Shown: piece after piece, positions 1 to 5,584 of the stretch
Numbering within the stretch: position 1 is the stretch's first letter
How the letters are laid out: every line of letters starts with the position of its first letter
From: Solirubrobacteraceae bacterium
Lineage (GTDB): Bacteria; Actinomycetota; Thermoleophilia; Solirubrobacterales; Solirubrobacteraceae
NCBI GenBank assembly: GCA_019683665.1
Contig: JADGIB010000153.1
Span: forward strand, 1-8,406
DNA length: 8,406 nucleotides
Direction: 5' to 3'
Made by a program: the position numbers and the translations under genes
The notes under the pieces: generated by a model
Database searches by the model: none
Seen by the model: the letters and a program-made list of their open reading frames with translations, nothing else
What the model was told of the DNA's origin: nothing

Positions 1-673
1 GGCGCGGCACGTGGGCGGCGACGCCGGCCAGCCCGCCCCAGGAGCGCGGGAACAGCTCGTACCAGGCGCCGAAGCGGGCGCGGACGCGGTCGACGTCGAC
101 CTGCAGCGGCGCGTCGAGGACGGCGGAGGCGGTGCGGTCCGGGTGGCGGGCGGTGACCTCCAGCAGCGCCGGGTCGAGCGCGGCGTCGACGGTGAGGTGG
201 TCGGCGAGGCGCCGCAGGCGGCGGGCGTCGTCCCCGTCGCCGGCGCGGTCCGCGATCGCGCGCAGCAGCGCGGCGCCCTCGGCCAGCTCGGGGCCGAGAT
301 CCTCCTGCCCGGCGGCGAGCTTGCGCTCGATCTCGTCGCGCCAGGTGGCGAACTCGTCGGTCCAGGCCTCGACGGTGAACGACCAGCGGCCCTGGGCGGT
401 GACCGGGAACGCGCCGGCCCAGCGGTCGCCGCCGGCGTGGGCGTCGACGCGCCGCATCGGCGCCTCGTGCCAGGGGGCGCGGTCGTCGTCGGGGGCGGCG
501 GCGCGATAGCGCACGACCGCGCGCAGGACGTCGTGGCCGTCCTTGAAGATCGTCGCCTCGACGTCGACGGTGTCGCCGACGCACGCCTTCGCGGGATGGC
601 GGCCGCAGTCGATCGAGGGCTGCGGATCCTCGATGCGGATCCGCGATGGCGGGTAGGTGGGGACGGGCGGCAC
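1..673 (-). CDS. glgE: GlgE, alpha-1,4-glucan:maltose-1-phosphate maltosyltransferase (N-terminal part)
   Basis: GlgE transfers maltosyl units from alpha-maltose-1-phosphate to the non-reducing end of alpha-1,4-glucans, the polymerising step of the trehalose-to-glucan (GlgE) pathway in the cytoplasm. Only the first 224 residues are in the window; the gene runs off the left edge. Seen: the opening strand RIRIEDPQPSIDCGRHPAK (11-29), then GDTVDVEATIFKDGHD (33-48), GRWSFTVEAWTDEFATWRDE (95-114), ERKLAAGQEDLGPELAEGA (116-134) and FGAWYELFPRSWGG (201-214). These match the N-terminal beta-sandwich and helical region of GlgE. The catalytic (beta/alpha)8 barrel and its Asp/Glu residues lie outside. 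The frame is open from a TAG near 718, and the only usual start codon before the conserved core is the GTG at 673-671. An AAGAAGAGG stretch lies about 12 nt upstream as a weakly placed ribosome site. The gene is divergent from the amylomaltase. Family assignment is firm; the start is moderately sure. Confidence 0.9.
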   Translation of the reverse strand, partial: MPPVPTYPPSRIRIEDPQPSIDCGRHPAKACVGDTVDVEATIFKDGHDVLRAVVRYRAAAPDDDRAPWHEAPMRRVDAHAGGDRWAGAFPVTAQGRWSFTVEAWTDEFATWRDEIERKLAAGQEDLGPELAEGAALLRAIADRAGDGDDARRLRRLADHLTVDAALDPALLEVTARHPDRTASAVLDAPLQVDVDRVRARFGAWYELFPRSWGGLAGVAAHVPR

Positions 674-692
674 TGGGCGTCGGGGCCTCTTC

Positions 693-719
693 TTGCCGTC
701 TTCCCGCGCTTCCTAACGT
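693..719 (+). promoter_or_regulatory. Putative promoter of the amylomaltase operon (leaderless type)
   Basis: In the 51-bp glgE/malQ intergenic region, TAACGT at 714-719 fits the TANNNT form of an actinobacterial -10 box. TTGCCG at 693-698 matches four of six bases of a -35 box, with a somewhat short 15-bp spacer. Transcription would begin about 6-7 bases after the -10 box, at or next to the GTG at 725, giving a leaderless mRNA. No Shine-Dalgarno sequence is visible before that GTG, which agrees. Inference only, from spacing and consensus. Confidence 0.4.
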
Positions 720-724
720 CGATC

Positions 725-1951
725 GTGGCGAACCTTCCGAGAACCAGCGGCGTCCAGCTGCACCTGACGTCGCTCCCGTCGGGGCGGCTCGGCGACGACG
801 CGCGCCGGTTCGTCGACTGGCTGCACGCGGCCGGCCAGACGTGGTGGCAGGTGCTGCCGCTCGGCCCGCCGGACCGGGCCCGCTCGCCGTACAAGGCGCG
901 CTCGGCCTTCGCCGCCTGGCCGGGGCTGCTCGCCGGCCCGGGCGCGCCGGTGAGCGTCGAGGAGGAGGCGGCGTTCCGGGCCCGCGAGGCGTACTGGATC
1001 GACGGGTGGGCGGCGGTCGCCGGCGGCCGCCGGGCGGTCCGCGACCAGGTCCGCTTCGAGCGCGAGTGGGGCGCGCTGCGCGCCTACGCGCGCCAGGCCG
1101 GGGTGCGGCTGCTCGGCGACGTCCCGATCTACGTCGCGCCCGGCGGCGCCGACGAGCGCACGTGGCCGGCGTTCTTCCGGGCCGACGCGCGGGCCGGGGT
1201 GCCGCCCGACGCCTACAGCGACCGCGGCCAGCTGTGGGGCAACCCGCTCTACGACTGGCCGCGGCTGCGCCGGGACGGCTACCGCTGGTGGGTGGAGCGG
1301 CTGCGGCGCACGTTCGCGCTCTTCGACCTCGCCCGCCTCGACCACTTCCGCGGCCTCGTCGCCTCCTGGGCGGTCCCGGCGGGGGCGCGCGACGCACGCG
1401 GCGGGCGCTGGGTGCGCGGGCCGGGCCGCGCGCCGCTGGACGCGGCCCGCCGCGAGCTCGGGCGGCTGCCGCTCGTGGCCGAGGACCTCGGCGTCATCAC
1501 CCCGGCGGTCGAGCGGCTGCGCGACGCGCTCGCGCTGCCCGGGATGCTCGTCCTCCAGTTCGGCTACGGCCCCGGGGCGGCCGCCGTGCACCGGGTCGAG
1601 CGCCACCGGCGCCGGGCGCTGACGTACACGGCGACCCACGACTCGGACACCGCGCGCGGCTGGTACGAGTCGCTGGCCGCGCCGGTGCGGGCCGAGGTCG
1701 ACGCGGCGCTGGCGCCGTTCGACGACCGCGAGGCGTGGTGGCGGCTGATCCGCCTCAACGCCGCCTCCCGCGCCCAGGTCGCGATGGTCCAGGCCCAGGA
1801 CGTCCTCGGGCTCGGCAGCGAGGCGCGGATGAACGTGCCGGGGCGGGCGACCGGCTCGTGGCGGTGGCGGATGGCGCCGGGCGCGCTGACCCCGGCGCTG
1901 GCCCGGCGGCTGCGGGCGGTGACCGAGGACGCGGGGCGGCTGGCGCCGTGA
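725..1951 (+). CDS. malQ: 4-alpha-glucanotransferase (amylomaltase, GH77), compact form
   Basis: Cytoplasmic GH77 enzyme that disproportionates alpha-1,4-glucans by transferring glucan segments between chains, with release of glucose. The 408-residue product carries the GH77 core: SGVQLHLTSLPS (8-19), GQTWWQVLPLGP, SPYKARSAFA, GVPPDAYSDRGQLWGNPLYDW, the nucleophile Asp206 in LARLDHFRGL, acid/base Glu253 in VAEDLGVITP, the third catalytic Asp306 in THDSDTARGWY, and the C-terminal EARMNVPGRATGSWRWR. Spacing between catalytic residues (47 and 53) is close to that of Thermus amylomaltase, but the nucleophile comes about 87 residues earlier. The loop after TSLP and much of the helical insert before the GDVPIYVA strand are missing. 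The usual Asn in THDND is Ser. GTG at 725 was chosen because it directly precedes the conserved N-terminus; the same frame is open to position 11, but that stretch is antisense to glgE. It overlaps the next gene by 4 nt. Function is likely; unusual specificity is possible. Confidence 0.9.
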   Translation: MANLPRTSGVQLHLTSLPSGRLGDDARRFVDWLHAAGQTWWQVLPLGPPDRARSPYKARSAFAAWPGLLAGPGAPVSVEEEAAFRAREAYWIDGWAAVAGGRRAVRDQVRFEREWGALRAYARQAGVRLLGDVPIYVAPGGADERTWPAFFRADARAGVPPDAYSDRGQLWGNPLYDWPRLRRDGYRWWVERLRRTFALFDLARLDHFRGLVASWAVPAGARDARGGRWVRGPGRAPLDAARRELGRLPLVAEDLGVITPAVERLRDALALPGMLVLQFGYGPGAAAVHRVERHRRRALTYTATHDSDTARGWYESLAAPVRAEVDAALAPFDDREAWWRLIRLNAASRAQVAMVQAQDVLGLGSEARMNVPGRATGSWRWRMAPGALTPALARRLRAVTEDAGRLAP

Positions 1952-2616
1952 GCCGCCCGGGCCTCGTCGCACTGGGCGACTCGATCACGTTCGGCGACGT
2001 CGCGCCGATGCTCGGCGTGCGCTCGTGGTCGTGGGCGCAGTGGCTGGCGACCGCGCTCGAGCTGCCGTACACGGGGCTCGCGCAGCCGGGCGCGACGGTC
2101 GCCGACCTCCTCGTCCGGCAGGTGCCGCGCCTCGACGGGCCCTACGCGGTCGGCTGCCTGTGGATCGGCGTCAACGACGTCCGCTCGCCGCGGTTCGATC
2201 CCGGCGCGTACGCGGCTGGGCTGGCCGCGGCCGCCGACGCGGTCGCCGCCGCCTGCAAGCGGGTCGTCATGCCGACGATCCCGCTCGACCTCGGGCGCCC
2301 GCGGGCGGGCCGCGCGACGGTGACCGCGGCCAACGGGATCGTCGCCGCCCAGGCGCGCCGCGTCGGCGCCGCGCTCGTCGGCCTGTCGGGGCTGCGCGGC
2401 CGGCGGCTCGTCCTCCCCGACGCCGTCCACCTGACCGCGCTCGGCGAGCTCGAGGTCGCCGACCGGGCCGCCCGCGCGCTCGGCGCCCCGGTCCTCCCCT
2501 CCTCCCTGTGCGAGGTCGACCGCTCGGCGCGGGGCGCGCTGCGCTGGATGCTGACCGGCCACGCGGCCGCGCTCGCGCGCGACTGGGCCCGCCGGGCGCG
2601 CGAGCGGCCGCGCTGA
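1948..2616 (+). CDS. SGNH/GDSL-family hydrolase (esterase/lipase-like)
   Basis: A 222-residue serine hydrolase of the SGNH fold, which removes acyl or other ester groups. All four family blocks are present: GDS with nucleophile Ser12 in LVALGDSITFG, oxyanion Gly48 in LAQPGATVADLL, Asn76 in WIGVNDV, and the catalytic Asp158/His161 pair in LPDAVHLT. No signal peptide or membrane segment is seen, so it should act in the cytoplasm. The GTG at 1948 overlaps the amylomaltase stop (GTGA), so the two are probably translationally coupled and co-transcribed. That suggests a substrate connected with glucans, for example an acylated sugar, but this is inference from position only. The C-terminal tail (ARDWARRARERPR) is strongly basic. 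Substrate unknown. Confidence 0.85.
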   Translation: MSRPGLVALGDSITFGDVAPMLGVRSWSWAQWLATALELPYTGLAQPGATVADLLVRQVPRLDGPYAVGCLWIGVNDVRSPRFDPGAYAAGLAAAADAVAAACKRVVMPTIPLDLGRPRAGRATVTAANGIVAAQARRVGAALVGLSGLRGRRLVLPDAVHLTALGELEVADRAARALGAPVLPSSLCEVDRSARGALRWMLTGHAAALARDWARRARERPR

Positions 2617-2619
2617 CGC

Positions 2620-2666
2620 GCCGTTGTCGCCTCGCGGCCGCATGGCGACCGGATTCCGACAACGGC
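2620..2666. repeat. Perfect 10-bp inverted repeat with an alternative inner arm
   Basis: GCCGTTGTCG at 2620-2629 is repeated inverted as CGACAACGGC at 2657-2666 with a 27-bp spacer. The left arm also pairs with a second partner: GTCGCC at 2626-2631 is the inverse of GGCGAC at 2644-2649. The two pairings share bases 2626-2629 and exclude each other. The dyad starts 4 nt after the hydrolase stop and ends 2 nt before the -10-like box of the next gene. It could be an operator, or a terminator for the upstream operon; there is no U-tract, which argues against a classic intrinsic terminator. Confidence 0.5.
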
Positions 2667-2668
2667 CC

Positions 2669-2674
2669 TACGAT
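2669..2674 (+). promoter_or_regulatory. Putative -10 box before the hexapeptide-repeat gene
   Basis: TACGAT fits TANNNT and ends 7 nt before the ATG at 2682, which would make the transcript leaderless or nearly so. The best -35 candidate, GCGACC at 2645-2650, matches only the central GAC of the consensus with an 18-bp spacer. No Shine-Dalgarno sequence is present. The right arm of the dyad lies between these boxes, where a bound repressor could block transcription. Confidence 0.4.
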
Positions 2675-2681
2675 CCGGGCG

Positions 2682-3200
2682 ATGCGGCGCTGGTGGTTGC
2701 GCATCCGGCACGGGCGGCGGGTCGCGCTGGGGCGCGGCGTGCGCCTCGCGCGCGGCGTGCGGATCGAGGCCGGCCCGCAGGCGCGGGTCGTGCTCGAGGA
2801 CGGGGTCCGCGTCGGCCCGCGCACGCGGCTGCTGGCGCGCACCGGCGAGCTGCGCGTCGGCCGCGACGCCCGCATCGGCGAGCGCTGTGTCGTCGTCGCC
2901 CACGCCGGGGTCGAGATCGGCGCGGGCGCCCAGCTGCGCTCCTGGTCGACCGTCACCGACTTCGAGCCGGTGATCGACGACCCCGAGCGCCCGGTCCGCC
3001 TGCAGGGCGTGGCCGCCCGCCCGGTCCGCATCGGGGCGCGGGCGGTCGTCGACCACGCCGCGAACGTCCTCGCCGGCGCCCGCGTCGGGGACGGCGCCCG
3101 CGTCGGCCCGCACGCCGTCGTGGCCGGGGAGGTCCCGCCCGGGGCGCGCGCTGAGGGCGCCGCGCCGGTGGCGGCCGTCGTGGAGGCGGCCGCGCCGTGA
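2682..3200 (+). CDS. Hexapeptide-repeat (left-handed beta-helix) acyltransferase-like protein
   Basis: The 172-residue product starts with a basic Trp/Arg segment (1-13) and then shows repeated hexad turns of the [LIV]-G-x4 type: VALGRG, VRLARG, VRIEAG, VRVGPR, LRVGRD, ARIGER, VEIGAG, VRIGAR, ARVGDG, ARVGPH. This is the pattern of LbH acyltransferases of the WbbJ/LacA/CysE kind, which transfer acetyl or other acyl groups from CoA. A loop (about 88-112, STVTDFEPVIDDPERPVRLQGV) interrupts the coil where such enzymes carry an acceptor loop. The D-H-D type His common there is not seen; the position reads TDF, and the nearest His is His125 further on. It may therefore be an atypical enzyme or a structural LbH protein. 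The ATG at 2682 lies next to a -10-like box and is the natural start. The stop overlaps the next ORF by 4 nt. Substrate unknown. Confidence 0.75.
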   Translation: MRRWWLRIRHGRRVALGRGVRLARGVRIEAGPQARVVLEDGVRVGPRTRLLARTGELRVGRDARIGERCVVVAHAGVEIGAGAQLRSWSTVTDFEPVIDDPERPVRLQGVAARPVRIGARAVVDHAANVLAGARVGDGARVGPHAVVAGEVPPGARAEGAAPVAAVVEAAAP

Positions 3201-3352
3201 TCGAGCGGCTCGCCGCCTGGTACCGGACCGGCCCGCTCGGCCACTTCGTCGCCGGGGCCGCCGACTGGGCCCAGTGGGTGTCGGCCCACCTGTGGCGGCG
3301 CGCCCGCGAGCGCGCCCGCGCCCGCCTGGCCGCCGCCCGCCGGCCGCGGTAG
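3197..3352 (+). CDS. Small Arg-rich protein, function unknown
   Basis: A 51-residue ORF beginning at a GTG that overlaps the preceding stop (GTGA), the same arrangement as malQ/SGNH hydrolase in this window. The product reads MIERLAAWYRTGPLGHFVAG, then a Trp-rich stretch (AADWAQWVSAHLW), then an Arg/Ala-rich tail (RRARERARARLAAARRPR). The first two thirds resemble a real amphipathic protein with Trp at 8, 24, 27 and 33 rather than random GC-rich translation, and the tail could bind nucleic acid or an anionic membrane face. It fills the gap between the hexapeptide protein and the ABC permease, which would otherwise hold no gene. No family recognised with certainty. Its TAG stop lies within the -10-like box of the permease. 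Confidence 0.5.
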   Translation: MIERLAAWYRTGPLGHFVAGAADWAQWVSAHLWRRARERARARLAAARRPR

Positions 3353-3355
3353 CGT
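3350..3355 (+). promoter_or_regulatory. Putative -10 box before the ABC permease
   Basis: TAGCGT, preceded by GG, fits the TANNNT -10 form and ends 11 nt before the ATG at 3367, so the leader would be only a few bases long. No good -35 box or Shine-Dalgarno sequence is visible. The box overlaps the TAG stop of the 51-codon ORF, so the permease could be read from this promoter or by readthrough from the hexapeptide operon. Confidence 0.3.
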
Positions 3356-3366
3356 CGGCGGCGACC

Positions 3367-4473
3367 ATGTTCGGGCTGGTCGCCACGAACCTCGTCCGCC
3401 GTCCGGGCCGCACGGTCGCGACCGCGATCGGCATCGCCCTCGGGGTCGCGACGATCGTCGCGCTCCTGTCGATCGGCGACGGCGTCAAGCGCACGGCCGG
3501 GGAGCTCGTCCACCTCGGCCAGGCCGACTTCGGCCTCTTCCAGGACGGGCTCGCCGACCCGACGGCCTCGATCCTCCCCGCCTCGCTGGCCCGCGAGCTC
3601 GAGCGGCGCCCCGACGTGTCGCGCGCCACGCCGCTGCTGCTCATCGTCGAGGGCATCCGCCGCGACCCGGCCGCGGTCGTCTTCGGCGCCGAGCCCGGCG
3701 GCTTCTTCGCCCGGCGGCTCGTCATGACCGCCGGGCGCCGCGACCTCGGCCGCCGCCGGATCGTCGTCGGCGACCAGCTCGCCGAGCGGCTCGGGATCGG
3801 GGTCGGCGACGTCCTGCGCGTCAAGCGCCGCCGGTTCACCGTCGCCGGCGTCTACCACACCGGCATCTTCTTCGAGGACAACGGCGCGGTCATCGACCTC
3901 GCCGCCGCCCAGCGGCTCGAGCGCCGCGGCGACGACGCGACGAGCATCGTCGTCGAGCTCGCCCCCGGCGCCGACCAGGCCGCGACCGAGCGGGCCGTCG
4001 TGCGCGCCCACCCGGGCACGATCGCGATCGGCACCCCGGAGGAGGCGGCCCGCGCCGGCGCCAACGGCGAGCTCGTCTCCAAGACGGTGACGATCGTCGC
4101 CGCGCTCGCGCTCATCGTCGGCGGGCTCGGGGTCACGAACACGATGGCGATGGCCGTGCTCGAGCGCGAGCGCGAGCTGGCGCTGCTGAGCGCGATCGGC
4201 TGGCGGCGGGCCCGGATCGCCGTCCTCGTCCTCGCCGAGGGCGTCGCCACGAGCGTGCTCGGCGCCGCGCTCGGCCTCCTGCTCGGCGTCCTCGGCGCCG
4301 ACGCGCTGAACCGGGTGCTCGACGTCGCCGCCGTCGTCAGCCCCGAGGTGACGCTCGACACGGTCTGGCAGGCGCTGGCGGTCGGGGTCGCGATCGGCGT
4401 CCTCGGCGGCCTCTACCCGGCCTGGCGGGGCACGTCGGCCTCACCGCTGCGGCTGCTGCGCGGCGGCACGTAG
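3367..4473 (+). CDS. MacB/FtsX-family ABC transporter permease
   Basis: A 368-residue integral membrane protein with the type VII ABC (MacB/LolC/FtsX) layout: TM1 at about 18-38, a large extracytoplasmic MacB-type domain at about 40-235, then three C-terminal TM helices at about 240-263, 283-312 and 335-353. Between TM2 and TM3, LERERELALLSAIGWRRARI (265-284) is the cytoplasmic coupling segment that contacts the ATPase. The end (PAWRGTSASPLRLLRGGT) matches the usual FtsX-domain terminus. Such permeases do not normally open a substrate channel; they couple ATP hydrolysis in the cytoplasm to lipoprotein, peptide or envelope-factor movement outside. The ATG at 3367 puts the conserved N-terminus (LVATNLVRRPGRTVATAIGI) right at the start. 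The last 33 bp overlap, on the opposite strand, the end of the ABC ATPase gene that is its likely partner. Substrate unknown. Confidence 0.9.
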   Translation: MFGLVATNLVRRPGRTVATAIGIALGVATIVALLSIGDGVKRTAGELVHLGQADFGLFQDGLADPTASILPASLARELERRPDVSRATPLLLIVEGIRRDPAAVVFGAEPGGFFARRLVMTAGRRDLGRRRIVVGDQLAERLGIGVGDVLRVKRRRFTVAGVYHTGIFFEDNGAVIDLAAAQRLERRGDDATSIVVELAPGADQAATERAVVRAHPGTIAIGTPEEAARAGANGELVSKTVTIVAALALIVGGLGVTNTMAMAVLERERELALLSAIGWRRARIAVLVLAEGVATSVLGAALGLLLGVLGADALNRVLDVAAVVSPEVTLDTVWQALAVGVAIGVLGGLYPAWRGTSASPLRLLRGGT

Positions 4474-5169
4474 CGCGGTCGCCGGCGCATCGGCCAGGCG
4501 CCCGTCGCGCAGGTGCAGGACCCGGTCGGCCCGGGCGGCGATGAGCGGGTCGTAGGTGACGACGAGCAGCGTCGCGCCGCGCCGCTCGCGCGCGTCGACG
4601 AGCAGGTCGAGGACCCGGGCCGAGCTGGCCGAGTCGAGCGCGCCGGTCGGCTCATCGGCCAGCAGCAGCCGCGGCTCGTTGGCCAGCGCGCGGGCGACGG
4701 CGACCCGCTGGCGCTCGCCGCCCGACAGCGCCGCCGCGCGCGTCGCCAGCCGCCCCTCCAGCCCGACCTCGGCCAGCAGCGCCTCGGCGCGGCGGCGGCG
4801 CTCGGCCGCCCCCACCCCGGCGCCGATGAGCGGCAGCTCGACGTTCGCGCGGGCGGTCAGGTGCCCGAGCAGGTGGTGGTGCTGGAAGACGAAGCCGACG
4901 GTGTCGCGGTGGTAGCGGGCCAGGCCGCGGCCGTCGAGCGGGACGCCGTCGACGACGACCCGGCCGGCGCTGGGCCGGTCGAGGCCGCCGATGATCGACA
5001 GCAGCGTCGTCTTGCCCGAGCCCGACGGGCCGGTGAGGGCGGCGAACTCGCCGGGCTCGAGCGTCAGCGACACGTCGTCGAGGGCGACGACGTCGGGCGG
5101 GTGGCGGCGGCTGACGCCCTCGACGGCGACGCGCGCGCCGCGGGCGGCCGCGGCCTCAGCGGCGGACAC
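4441..5169 (-). CDS. LolD/MacB-type ABC transporter ATP-binding protein with H-loop Tyr
   Basis: A 242-residue cytoplasmic ATPase that should drive a MacB/FtsX-type permease, probably the one encoded tail-to-tail at 3367-4473. Seen in order: Walker A GPSGSGKTT (47-55, Lys53), Q-loop Gln96 in VFQHHHLL, signature LSGGERQ (148-154), Walker B LLLAD (168-172) with catalytic Glu173, and D-loop GALD. At the H-loop, where the family has THD, the sequence reads VVTYDPL: Tyr206, codon TAC at 4554-4552, replaces the switch histidine. A single C-to-T change from CAC would give this. The GTG start lies inside the end of the secreted-protein gene (14-nt overlap), indicating translational coupling; no clear Shine-Dalgarno is seen. 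The last gene of the minus-strand operon. The family is certain; full activity is uncertain because of Tyr206. Confidence 0.92.
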   Translation of the reverse strand: MSAAEAAAARGARVAVEGVSRRHPPDVVALDDVSLTLEPGEFAALTGPSGSGKTTLLSIIGGLDRPSAGRVVVDGVPLDGRGLARYHRDTVGFVFQHHHLLGHLTARANVELPLIGAGVGAAERRRRAEALLAEVGLEGRLATRAAALSGGERQRVAVARALANEPRLLLADEPTGALDSASSARVLDLLVDARERRGATLLVVTYDPLIAARADRVLHLRDGRLADAPATALRAAAQQPQR

Positions 5170-5581
5170 GGACGCGCCAGTCGAGGTTCTCGCGCCCCTG
5201 GCCGCGGACGGCGACGACGACGCGGAACGTGAGCGTGTACCCGGCCGCCCGCTTCGGCCACAGGATCGTGTCGCGGTAGCGGCCCCGGAACGCGTACGGC
5301 CGCTTGCCGCTGCGGCGGTGGCCGGGGTTCGGGTAGCGGGTGGCGACGACCTGGCCGTTGTAGAGGAACTGGTAGGTCGCCGTCGCGCGCAGCGGCCGCC
5401 CGGACGGGCTGCGCACGGTCACGGTGATCCGCCAGTCCGTGCCGCCGGCCTTCGGGGTGTGGTTCGGCGCCTCGAGCGTCGCCACGAACGGCGCCGCGGA
5501 CGCGGGCGCGGCGGACACGGCCAGCCCGGCGGCGGCGACGGCGGTCGCGACGAGCGTCGACAGGCGCGGACGTCGGTGCAT
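5156..5581 (-). CDS. Small secreted protein of unknown function
   Basis: A 141-residue protein with a typical Sec signal peptide: basic start MHRRPR, hydrophobic core (LVATAVAAAGLAVSA) and a probable signal peptidase I site after Ala29 in APASA|APF. The mature part, about 112 residues, is rich in alternating beta-type stretches (DWRITVTVRS, ATATYQFLYNGQVVATRY, GYTLTFRVVVAV) and looks like a single Ig-like beta-sandwich. There is no lipobox Cys and no Cys at all. It should be released outside the membrane. The ATG at 5581 has a strong Shine-Dalgarno and follows the epimerase stop by 3 nt; the 3' end overlaps the ABC ATPase by 14 nt, so it lies in the middle of the operon. It could be a substrate or extracytoplasmic partner of the ABC transporter (inference). 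No named family recognised. Confidence 0.8.
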   Translation of the reverse strand: MHRRPRLSTLVATAVAAAGLAVSAAPASAAPFVATLEAPNHTPKAGGTDWRITVTVRSPSGRPLRATATYQFLYNGQVVATRYPNPGHRRSGKRPYAFRGRYRDTILWPKRAAGYTLTFRVVVAVRGQGRENLDWRVRVRR

Positions 5582-5584
5582 CGG

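Noticed and set aside
11..724. Open plus-strand frame extending the amylomaltase upstream by about 238 codons
   Set aside because: It is antisense to a clear GlgE coding region, has low-complexity GC-rich translation, and the amylomaltase N-terminus starts at 725.
2633..2642. GCGGCCGC palindrome (NotI-type site) in the dyad spacer
   Set aside because: Expected often in DNA of this GC content; no sign that it acts as a site.
2624..3154. A 176-codon plus-strand frame overlapping the hexapeptide-repeat gene
   Set aside because: Its product is Arg/Gly-rich low complexity, whereas the alternative frame gives regular hexapeptide turns.
2142..4011. Long minus-strand open frames opposite the SGNH hydrolase, hexapeptide protein and permease
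   Set aside because: Arg/Pro/Ala-rich translations without domains; the plus strand holds conserved motifs throughout.
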